A stretch of DNA of 64,000 nt from Clostridiales bacterium (GTDB lineage Bacteria; Bacillota; Clostridia; Oscillospirales; Oscillospiraceae): contig JALFOM010000022.1 in the NCBI GenBank assembly GCA_022782265.1, positions 1-64,000 of the forward strand. Reading direction: 5' to 3'. The position numbers and the translations under genes are program-made. Numbering within the stretch: the first letter of the stretch is position 1; the number at the start of each line of letters is the position of its first letter. The notes under the pieces are model-generated. The model saw nothing but the letters and a program-made list of their open reading frames with translations. It made no database searches and had not been told where the DNA came from. Shown piece after piece: positions 1 to 8,103 of this stretch.

Positions 1-1
1 A

Positions 2-88
2 ACACTGGATAGCAAACTGGCCACTGTGGATTCTGCAAAGTACGACCGCATTATGCGTGTGGTTGATATTATGCTGGAAGAAACCTGA
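2..88 (+). CDS. C-terminal end of a CDS that starts before the window; product unknown
   Basis: Open frame ...TLDSKLATVDSAKYDRIMRVVDIMLEET* ending in TGA 86-88, followed at once by a terminator hairpin. Confidence 0.55.
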   Translation, partial: TLDSKLATVDSAKYDRIMRVVDIMLEET

Positions 89-131
89 CAGCCTGGACTG
101 GGAAAAATGTTCCTGGTTCCAGGCTGTTTTT
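88..131 (+). terminator. Rho-independent terminator
   Basis: acagcctgga ... tccaggctgt followed by ttttta. Confidence 0.7.
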
Positions 132-337
132 ATAGCATGTGATTAGATGGTCCGTTTCTTACTGCCCCGCTCGGACAGCATTGCCTGATAAGCTCCAACC
201 ATTGGCGTCTCAGTGCAGAATAACTTTCGTGTTGCGCTTGCTTGCGCTCTGTCAGCTTCGCTGTTGAGTGACCGCTCGCTTGAATGTCAGCCAATCGTAT
301 TGAATCTTGTCCAAAATCTTTGAGCAATAACCAAAAT

Positions 338-362
338 GGCCAGAGGCAATCCGCCTCTGGCC
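338..362 (-). terminator. Hairpin downstream of the glycosyltransferase gene
   Basis: ggccagaggc-aatcc-gcctctggcc, 10-bp perfect stem just after the minus-strand stop. Confidence 0.55.
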
Positions 363-370
363 TTATCATA

Positions 371-1498
371 TTAGGGACTATCCGGGCAATGGACATAGAG
401 CCGGTTATTTGTTTGTTTGAACAGCGCCGACATTGTTTTCTCGACGACCAGGTGCTTGTCAAATTCCTGCAGCATTTTCTCGTGCGCGGCCAGACCCATG
501 GCCTGCCGTTCGGCGGGAGAGGTCTCCGCCATCCGGGCCATCTGTTCATACAGGCTGGCGCAATCCCGCGCTTTACAGAGAAGGCCGGTTTTCCCATCCT
601 CCACCGCCTCACGGCAGCCGGGGATATCGCTGGTGATCACCGGTCTGCCTGTGGCGGCAGCTTCCAGCAGCACATTGCTCATGCCCTCGTGGTAGCTGGG
701 CAGCACCACGCAGTCTGCGGCGGCGTAATAGGGCGCGGGGTCGCTCTGAAAGCCGTGATACTCGGCAATCCCCTCCGCCACCAGCTGATCCACCTGGGCC
801 TTATAGCCCTCGTCGTCAAAGAAACCGACAATATCAAGAACCATGCCTGCACCGAACTTTTCGCGGAGCCTCCGCATGGCGGCAAACAGCTCGTCCATGC
901 CTTTCTCTTTCATGATCCGGCCCAGATACAGAAAGTGTATCGCTTTGTTTTCGGGGTAAGGGACGTAGGAATAACGCTCCAGATTGATGCCGGCTCCAGG
1001 GAGGACGGTTTCTTTTTCTGCGGAAAGTATTCCCCGGCGGCAAAATTCTTCCGCGTTTTCCCTGTTTTCAAAAAAGACCGTCCGGGCTTTTCCCAAAGCC
1101 AGTTTATACAGAACCGTCACGAACCGCGCAAGGCCCTTCCGCTGGAAGGCAGTCCCCAGACCCTGCACATTGGCGCAATACGGGACGCCGGCTATTCTGC
1201 AGGCCAGGCCGCCGTAAATATTCGGCTTGATGGAATAGGTGATCACCAGGTCCGGCTTTTCTTCTTTCAGCAGCCGCAGATAGGTGTGAAACAGCCTCAG
1301 GTCCGTGGCCGGATTGATGCCGCGGCGGTCTATATCCGTCTCAATACAGCGAAGCCCCAGGGCCTGAAAATCCTCCTCATGCCCTACGAAGGGCATACTG
1401 AGTACCACTTCATGGCTTTTCATCAGCGCCTGTATCAGCTCCAGCCGGAAGCGGTAGAGCATGTAGGAGTGGTTGGTCAGGATCAGAATTTTGCTCAT
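371..1498 (-). CDS. Glycosyltransferase family 4 (capsule/exopolysaccharide type)
   Basis: GT4-like LPSYHEGMSNVLLEAAATGRPVITSDIPGCREAVEDGKTG; GRIMKEKGMDELFAA. Confidence 0.9.
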   Translation of the reverse strand: MSKILILTNHSYMLYRFRLELIQALMKSHEVVLSMPFVGHEEDFQALGLRCIETDIDRRGINPATDLRLFHTYLRLLKEEKPDLVITYSIKPNIYGGLACRIAGVPYCANVQGLGTAFQRKGLARFVTVLYKLALGKARTVFFENRENAEEFCRRGILSAEKETVLPGAGINLERYSYVPYPENKAIHFLYLGRIMKEKGMDELFAAMRRLREKFGAGMVLDIVGFFDDEGYKAQVDQLVAEGIAEYHGFQSDPAPYYAAADCVVLPSYHEGMSNVLLEAAATGRPVITSDIPGCREAVEDGKTGLLCKARDCASLYEQMARMAETSPAERQAMGLAAHEKMLQEFDKHLVVEKTMSALFKQTNNRLYVHCPDSP

Positions 1499-2118
1499 TT
1501 CAGCGCAGGCTCCTTTTCCTCATGGAGCGTCCCGGTGCCGCCCTCGACCACGCCGTCATGCCTCAGCACTTTGAAAATGGTGCCGAAGAAGCAGCGGCAG
1601 TCGAACAGAAAGCTGAGATTCTGGACATATTCGCCGTCCAGACGGGCCTTTACCGGGATTTCCAGCTCGTCCCGTCCGTTGATCTGGGCCCAGCCGGTCA
1701 GACCGGGGCGCACGTCGTTTGCGCCGTACTTGTCCCGCTCCTCAATCAGGTCGTCCTGGTTCCACAGCGCGGGCCGGGGCCCGATAATGCTCATCTTCCC
1801 GGTGAATATGCAGAGGATCTGCGGCAGCTCGTCAATGGACAGCTTCCGGAACCAGGCGCCGGAGCGGGTGATCCACTTCTGCGGGTCGGAGAGGAGATGG
1901 GTGGGCATGTTGGCCGGCGTGTCGGTGTACATGGTCCGGAACTTGGGCATCATAAAGGTCTTCTTGTGGATGCCTACACGCTTTTGCCAGAACAGAACCG
2001 GCCCGGGAGAGTCCAGCTTAACGATCAGCGCGAATACCAGCATGGGTATCGCCAGAACAATAAGCCCCACAAGAGACAGCACGATGTCAAAAATTCTTTT
2101 AACGCATCTTTGGTACAT
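1495..2118 (-). CDS. Bacterial sugar transferase (undecaprenyl-phosphate phosphosugar transferase)
   Basis: KRIFDIVLSLVGLIVLAIPM, PGPVLFWQKRVG, KFRTMYTD, SIDELPQ, GPRPALWNQDDLIEERDKYGANDVRPGLTGWAQINGR; overlaps GT4 gene by 4 bp. Confidence 0.92.
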   Translation of the reverse strand: MYQRCVKRIFDIVLSLVGLIVLAIPMLVFALIVKLDSPGPVLFWQKRVGIHKKTFMMPKFRTMYTDTPANMPTHLLSDPQKWITRSGAWFRKLSIDELPQILCIFTGKMSIIGPRPALWNQDDLIEERDKYGANDVRPGLTGWAQINGRDELEIPVKARLDGEYVQNLSFLFDCRCFFGTIFKVLRHDGVVEGGTGTLHEEKEPALK

Positions 2119-2931
2119 ATATTTAATCCTCCATAACAGAAATTTTCTGCTATGTATTTCTTTTACGCAACAACTGACATGAAATTTTACCATATTTTTG
2201 GAGGAAAATCAACGTTTTGCAAATAATTTAACAGAATTTGCTTTAGCAGAATTTGCTCTGGAAAAGCCTCCGAAACCATTTCTGATTTGGTGACGCTGTA
2301 GTCTTAAGAAATTCAATAATTAAGTCAACAGGACAAGAAGATGTATTCATCTTATCCAGCAAAATTATCTCTTGATTAATTACGAACACCCCTGCCGTAA
2401 ACGATATGTAGTAGGGGGAATATACCCTCTGCTGCACCTTGAAAAATGAACAGACGGTACTCCAGAACATACCTTTGCAAGGAGCCGAAAGAGCTATCGC
2501 CGTGACCGGGACGCAGTTCTCACAGCGAAAGCATAGCGGATTGAAGGGAACCAGACCAGTTCCTGAGCCACGATCTGCAGAGGGTACAATGATACTTCCG
2601 TTAATCTGAGGACGGCGGATTCGCACACCGAGCCGGATGGCTATGATCTCTCTGGTCAAGAGATTTGGAGTATGCCCCAGAGCCGATCCCGGGCCATTAG
2701 AATATAGGGGTTGGCAGCCTGGTCTGTTTGGTAAGAGGCATCAAATATAGGTACCAGCCCGTATGGAAATAATAAGGACAAAACTGCTGTTTTACGCTGC
2801 TGCAAGCGAACAGATACCCTGAAAAGAGTTGAAAAAAGGGCATCCAGAACCAGGATGCCGCTGTCTGCAATTATTTTTTTGTTTCTTACTTGACAATGGG
2901 CTATCCCTGTGCAGTAAAAGCAAAAAAATCT

Positions 2932-3039
2932 GCCGTTAAAAATACCGGGAGTGAGGATGACTCTGCGGCTTAGCGGGCTTTACCTGCTGAAGTGCGGCCA
3001 TCGGCCGGAGAAACTCCTTCTCCCGGTATTTTTAACGGC
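2932..3039. repeat. 108-bp element bounded by 20-bp perfect inverted repeats (MITE-like or structured RNA)
   Basis: gccgttaaaaataccgggag (2932-2951) and its exact reverse complement ctcccggtatttttaacggc (3020-3039); further hairpins inside. Confidence 0.7.
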
Positions 3040-3117
3040 AAATCCATGCAGCAAACGAAAGATTATACCTTTACAAGATACAAATAATGGTATAAAATTA
3101 AATCACCTTAAAGATAA

Positions 3118-3312
3118 TATCATTTATTTTCGTGTTTTTCTGATACTCTGCATAATTTGCAGCTTTTGCGGCATAATTTGCACACTGCGGCCGCGGGAAA
3201 GCGGATGCTGCAAGAGCTTACGGAAGAATACGGCGGAAGCCTGAACCAGGAGGATAAAGACGGGCGGTTCCATGCGAAATTGATTTTAAGATGTGGGGCG
3301 GATAGTCAATGA
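3118..3312 (+). pseudogene. C-terminal relic of a GHKL-type sensor histidine kinase
   Basis: Frame ends ...GKRMLQELTEEYGGSLNQEDKDGRFHAKLILRCGADSQ*, resembling the terminal part of a GHKL ATPase domain; TGA overlaps the ATG of the next response regulator; upstream frame closed by stops at 3085, 3109 and 3115. Confidence 0.55.
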
Positions 3313-4028
3313 TACATATCGCCATATGTGATGACGACGGCGTACAGATAAAAAAGACCGAAAAGCTTATCCGGCAAAAGGCAGCGCGGTTCTCCCCGGA
3401 GACAGATCTGTTTTCCGATGGCGCCGGGTTGATCAAAGCCGTTAAAAATGGGGGCTATACGCCTGACTTGGCCGTTCTGGACATCCATATGCCCGGGAAC
3501 AGCGGGATAGATGTGGCAAAAACGCTGAACCTGCTTACTCCGGAATGCAGGATCATCTTTCTCACCAGCTTTCTGGGCTACGCTACGGAGGTGTATGAGA
3601 CCCGCCACAGCTATTTCATCTTAAAATCCGAGCTGCCCGACAGAATAGACGCTGCCCTGACAAAGGCGCTGGAGGACAGGGCGCAGGAACCGCGTCTGCG
3701 CTTCCGCGAGGGGCGGACCATACAGACAGCGGCGGTATCTGAGTTTCTGTATCTGGAACGGATTCTGAAAAAGACGGCCGTCGTCCTTTGCAACGGCAGT
3801 AAACATTTTACGGCAGCGAAAGCAGAGGAAGTGCTGAAGGACGTGCCGCCGGGCTGCTTTGTCCGCTGCCACCAGAGCTTTTGGGTAAATACAGAAAAGA
3901 TCGCAAGTATGAAATCGGAGAGCTTCGTCCTGCTCAACGGGGAGGAGATTCCCATAAGCCGCAGCCGGAAAAAGGAGGCAAAGGAAGCCTTCTTTGCCCA
4001 GCTTGAACGGCAGGCGGAGGCCAGATAA
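3309..4028 (+). CDS. LytTR-family response regulator
   Basis: REC domain MIHIAICDDD, AVLDIHMPGNSGIDVA, FLTSF; C-terminal LytTR FLYLERILKKTAVVL...FVRCHQSFWVNTEKI. Confidence 0.92.
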   Translation: MIHIAICDDDGVQIKKTEKLIRQKAARFSPETDLFSDGAGLIKAVKNGGYTPDLAVLDIHMPGNSGIDVAKTLNLLTPECRIIFLTSFLGYATEVYETRHSYFILKSELPDRIDAALTKALEDRAQEPRLRFREGRTIQTAAVSEFLYLERILKKTAVVLCNGSKHFTAAKAEEVLKDVPPGCFVRCHQSFWVNTEKIASMKSESFVLLNGEEIPISRSRKKEAKEAFFAQLERQAEAR

Positions 4029-4066
4029 AAAAGTCACTCTGAGTTTACCCTCAGAGTGACTTTTTT
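4027..4066. terminator. Bidirectional Rho-independent terminator
   Basis: aaaaaagtcactctgag-tttacc-ctcagagtgactttttt. Confidence 0.9.
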
Positions 4067-4089
4067 AATGCACATTGAACCTGCCGGCG

Positions 4090-4992
4090 TCACAAAGCCA
4101 GCTGTATTCTCCGGCGGAGATAGCCCTCCCGGACACCGTAACGGCTGACCGCAATATCGGATACCCGGTAGCGTTCAACCAGATACCTCAGGAGCATCAG
4201 ACCGGGGATCAGCGTGTGGATGCGCTCCGGCTCATAGCGCAAAATCAGATCGGCGGCGTCCTTATCCGCTTTGCAGAGCCGCTCCGTCAGCTGCTCCAGC
4301 TGCTCACGGGTGAAGCTGCGGCTGCTTTCCGGCAGACCGAAAAGACTTTTGCTCAGCCGCAGGGCCGCCCGGGCTGTGCCGCCCACACAGACCAGATGGT
4401 CCATGGCCGGGATGTCTTTCAGCTCGTCACCCGCAAAGGCGGCCCGGATCGCGTCCGTTATCCGCTGCTGGGAGCCTTTTCCCGGCAGAATATTTTTTAC
4501 GCAGTCTCGGTACAGCTTCAGTGAGCCTACAGGCACGCTCCCGGCCTTTTGCAGCTGTCCGCCGGTGAGCAGGGCCAGCTCCGTGCTGGCGCCGCCGATG
4601 TCCCCGAACAGCCCCTCAGCCAGTTCCGTGTCGCAGACAGCGCCGTAAAAGCCGCATTCGGCCTCGGCCTCGCCGGAGAGAACCTCCACCTCCACGCCGG
4701 TCTCCTGCCGGATCTGCTCCACGGCCTGGCTGGTGTTGGAGATGTTCCGCAGGGAGGCGGTGGCAAATACCGCCAGATGCCCGATATGGAGAAGCTCCAG
4801 GGTGGTCTGAAATTCCCGCAGGCTGCGGCAGGCGCAGTCGATACCGTCCTGGGTCAGCCGACCATGCTCCACATAGCCCGCCAGTCCTGCCATGATCTTT
4901 TCCTTGAACAGGATCTTGAAGCCGCTTTTATCCAGGTCATAGACCGTAAGGCGGATGCTGTTGGACCCCATGTCGATCAATGCGTATTTCAT
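4090..4992 (-). CDS. ppx: Ppx/GppA phosphatase family (exopolyphosphatase)
   Basis: MKYALIDMGSNSIRLTVYDL, FATASLRNISN, GDIGGASTELAL. Confidence 0.9.
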   Translation of the reverse strand: MKYALIDMGSNSIRLTVYDLDKSGFKILFKEKIMAGLAGYVEHGRLTQDGIDCACRSLREFQTTLELLHIGHLAVFATASLRNISNTSQAVEQIRQETGVEVEVLSGEAEAECGFYGAVCDTELAEGLFGDIGGASTELALLTGGQLQKAGSVPVGSLKLYRDCVKNILPGKGSQQRITDAIRAAFAGDELKDIPAMDHLVCVGGTARAALRLSKSLFGLPESSRSFTREQLEQLTERLCKADKDAADLILRYEPERIHTLIPGLMLLRYLVERYRVSDIAVSRYGVREGYLRRRIQLAL

Positions 4993-5013
4993 GTGTGTCG
5001 CTCCATTGAAAAG

Positions 5014-7149
5014 TTACTTTTTCCCCTTCCGGAAGGCCGAAAGCAGCCAGCTTCGCAGCTGCCGGGGCTTTTCCGGAGAGACCGGAACCGCCGGTGCGGC
5101 TTCCACCGGCTCCGCTGCCTGCTGATAGGCCTGCCGGTAGAAAAACTCCTGGCAATTCAGCGGCGTGGCGTCATTTCGCACGTGAATATACTCCCCGGTA
5201 TTTTTCAGCTCCCGGGCCTGCTGGTTATCCTGCAGCATGGTCCGGAACATCTCCGTTAGCCGCCGGCGCAGTCCGGCGTCCAGAATGGGGGCGGCAACCT
5301 CCACCCGCCGCAGGGTGTTGCGGGTCATAAAGTCGGCGGAGGCGATATAGACGCTCTGCCGGCCCTCTGTGCCGAAGATATAGATGCGGGAGTGTTCCAG
5401 AAAGCGGCCCACGATGCTGATGACCCGGATGTTTTCCGTCTCTCCCGGCACGCCGGGCAGCAGGCAGCAGATGCCGCGGACCACCAGGTCGATCTTCACG
5501 CCCTCCTGAGAGGCCAGAATCAGCCGGTCGATGATGGTCTTGTCGGTAAGAGAGTTGATTTTTATGCCGATATAGGCCGGCTCGCCCTTTCGGGCACAGG
5601 CGATCTCCCGGTCGATCAGCGCCAGTACCCGGTTCTGCAGACATTTGGGCGCCACCAGCAACTGCTGGGAGTCCTCCACGGTCTCGCCCATGGCCAGGGC
5701 CTGAAATACTGCGGCGGCCTCCATTCCGATAGCCGGGTCCGCCGTCATCAGGGACAGGTCTGTGTAAAGCCGCGCCGTCTTCTCGTTGTAGTTGCCGGTG
5801 CCGATCTGGGTGTAATACTCGGTCTGCCCATCGGCCCGGCGGGTGACGAGACACAGCTTGCAGTGGACCTTATAGCCGTCCAGCCCGTAGATGACCTGAC
5901 AGCCGGCCTCCTCCAGACGGCGGGACCATTCGATGTTGTTCTCCTCGTCAAAGCGGGCTTTCAGCTCCACCAGCACCAGAACGTTCTTGCCGTATTCCGC
6001 TGCCTCGATCAGGCTTTCCACAATCTTGCTGTGCCTGGCTACCCGGTAAAGGGTCATTTTGATGGACACCACGTTTGGGTCGCTTGCTGCCTCCTGAAGA
6101 AAATCCAGAAAGGGCTTCATGCTCTCAAAGGGATAGGAGAGCAGCTTGTCCCCCTCTTTGATCTGGGGCATCACAGCGCAATGGGGACGAAACTGAGCAG
6201 AGCGCTGAGGAAAGCGTTTTTCATAGAAAAGCGCGGGGTTCTGCCGCAGAGAGTCCTGTATCTGAGACAGGAAGGACAGGTCCAGCGGCGAACGGCAGCG
6301 GAAAACCGCTTCCGGCTTCAGGTCCGTATAGGTGCACAGGGTCTCCACAATATCGCCGTCCAGCTCCCGGGACAGCTCCAGCCGCACCGGCGCCAGACGA
6401 CGGCGCTGTTTTATGAGCTGGGCCATAAACTCCCGGTAATCCAGATCCTCGTCATAGAGAGCATCGGCGTCGATATCGGCGTTTCGCGTTACCCGGATCA
6501 GGGATTTGGAGACAACCCGGTGGCTGCTGAACACCTTGGGCAGGAAATGGAGAATCAGCTCCTCCGAAAGCATCATGGCGCCCGGCTGCCCGGGCACGCG
6601 GATGAGCCGGGGAAAGACCCCGGTGCCGCAGGGGATAATGCCCAGCTTTTCCCCGCCGTTTTTTCCGGCCAGCACGCCTACGGCGTAGATCTCCTTGTTT
6701 TGCAGGAAGGGGAAGGGCTGCCGCTTACTCACCACGGTGGGCGAGAGCAGCGGCGCGATCTCCGCGTCAAAATACCGCTCCAGCTCGCCGCTCTCCCGCT
6801 CTCCGATTTTCTGAAAATTGACCAGGCGGACGCCCTGCTCCTCCAGACGGCTCATCAGCGCGGCATAGACCGCGTCCCGCCTCCGGTTCAGCCGGGAGAC
6901 TTCCTTCAATATGGCGCTGATTTGCTCGGCAGCGGTCATCCGGGTCTTGTTGTCCCGCAGATCTCTGGACACCAGCATCTGGTCCTCCAGTGAGCCCACC
7001 CGCACCATGAAAAACTCGTCCAGATTGCTCTGAAAAATGGAGGCAAAGCCAAGCCGCTCGCACAGGGGCACGCTCTCGCTTTCTGCCTCCTCAAGGACCC
7101 GTTCGTTGAATTTCAGCCAGGACAGCTCCCGGTTTATATATGTGTTCAT
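5014..7149 (-). CDS. ppk1: Polyphosphate kinase 1
   Basis: NRELSWLKFNERVLEEA, FMVRVGSLEDQ, MTLYRVARHSKIVESLIEAAEYGKNVLVLVELKARFDEENNI, IGTGNYNEKTARLYTDLSL. Confidence 0.97.
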   Translation of the reverse strand: MNTYINRELSWLKFNERVLEEAESESVPLCERLGFASIFQSNLDEFFMVRVGSLEDQMLVSRDLRDNKTRMTAAEQISAILKEVSRLNRRRDAVYAALMSRLEEQGVRLVNFQKIGERESGELERYFDAEIAPLLSPTVVSKRQPFPFLQNKEIYAVGVLAGKNGGEKLGIIPCGTGVFPRLIRVPGQPGAMMLSEELILHFLPKVFSSHRVVSKSLIRVTRNADIDADALYDEDLDYREFMAQLIKQRRRLAPVRLELSRELDGDIVETLCTYTDLKPEAVFRCRSPLDLSFLSQIQDSLRQNPALFYEKRFPQRSAQFRPHCAVMPQIKEGDKLLSYPFESMKPFLDFLQEAASDPNVVSIKMTLYRVARHSKIVESLIEAAEYGKNVLVLVELKARFDEENNIEWSRRLEEAGCQVIYGLDGYKVHCKLCLVTRRADGQTEYYTQIGTGNYNEKTARLYTDLSLMTADPAIGMEAAAVFQALAMGETVEDSQQLLVAPKCLQNRVLALIDREIACARKGEPAYIGIKINSLTDKTIIDRLILASQEGVKIDLVVRGICCLLPGVPGETENIRVISIVGRFLEHSRIYIFGTEGRQSVYIASADFMTRNTLRRVEVAAPILDAGLRRRLTEMFRTMLQDNQQARELKNTGEYIHVRNDATPLNCQEFFYRQAYQQAAEPVEAAPAVPVSPEKPRQLRSWLLSAFRKGKK

Positions 7150-7287
7150 CCCAAGCCCACTCTTTTCCTGTTTATGACCACCAGTATACGAAAAAGCGCA
7201 TTTGCCCGATACCGCCGCCCGGTAAACTCTCTGTCAAATGATCGTAAAATATTTTTCCCGGTTAAGGCAGTAAGAATACGAAAGGCA

Positions 7288-7329
7288 AAAAAATCACCCG
7301 GCCTCTTTCCGGAGAGCGGGTGATTTTTT
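7288..7329 (-). terminator. Rho-independent terminator
   Basis: aaatcacccg...cgggtgattttttg inverted repeat downstream of the serine hydrolase gene. Confidence 0.75.
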
Positions 7330-7338
7330 GTATGGATT

Positions 7339-8097
7339 TTATGCGTTGTACAGGTCCAGCGCCAGCTGACGGAGCGTCCGCTCCGCCTGGGGCACATCGG
7401 GGCCGTTGTAAGCAAAGCAGAGCACGAAAGGCTCCTTGGCAAAGACGATGCCCACGTCATTGGTGATACCGTCGTCCTCGCCGGTCTTGTGGGCCACAGG
7501 CGTGCCCTCCGGCAGATAGCCGGGGATCTTGTGGTTGATCTGCTGCGCTAAAAGCAGCTTTTCCATCTCTGCGCTGACCGTTTCGGAGACAAAGTGCCGC
7601 TGGGCGATCTGCGCAAGGAGGGCGCCGATCTCCTCCGGGACGATCCTGTTTTCCAGACCCCGGGCCGCGGCCTCGCCGTCAAAGAGCAGGCGCTCCAGAT
7701 GGGTCTTTTCCAGGCCGATCTGCTTGAACTGTTCGTTGAGAAAGTCCAGGCCGAAGCGGCGCAGCAGCAGATTGGTGGCTGCATTGTCGGACAGGGAGAT
7801 CATCAGCCCGCACAGGGTGCGGATATCCACCGTTACCTCTCCGGTGAAGAAATACAGCGCGCCGCAGGGGGGCAGCTTATCTTCCTCCCTGCAGATAAGC
7901 TTTTCCGAGAGGTCAATCTGTCCCTCCGCCGCCAGCTTCATGATCACGGCGTAGACCGGAAGCTTGATAACACTGGCGGCCAGAAACTCTTCCTGCTGAT
8001 GAAGGCCGAAGCTCTCGCCTGTTCGCAGATTCTTATAGAAGAAGCCGACGCGGCCGGGGAGCTGCTCAAGCCGGAATACGATCTCTTTTTTATCCAT
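7339..8097 (-). CDS. Class A beta-lactamase-related serine hydrolase
   Basis: SVIK (SxxK), SLSDNAA (SDN), AHKTGEDDG (KTG). Confidence 0.85.
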   Translation of the reverse strand: MDKKEIVFRLEQLPGRVGFFYKNLRTGESFGLHQQEEFLAASVIKLPVYAVIMKLAAEGQIDLSEKLICREEDKLPPCGALYFFTGEVTVDIRTLCGLMISLSDNAATNLLLRRFGLDFLNEQFKQIGLEKTHLERLLFDGEAAARGLENRIVPEEIGALLAQIAQRHFVSETVSAEMEKLLLAQQINHKIPGYLPEGTPVAHKTGEDDGITNDVGIVFAKEPFVLCFAYNGPDVPQAERTLRQLALDLYNA

Positions 8098-8103
8098 AGC
8101 GGC

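Noticed and set aside
284-2182. 632-aa plus-strand ORF opposite the glycosyltransferase and sugar transferase
   Set aside because: Antisense to two well-supported genes; no domain.
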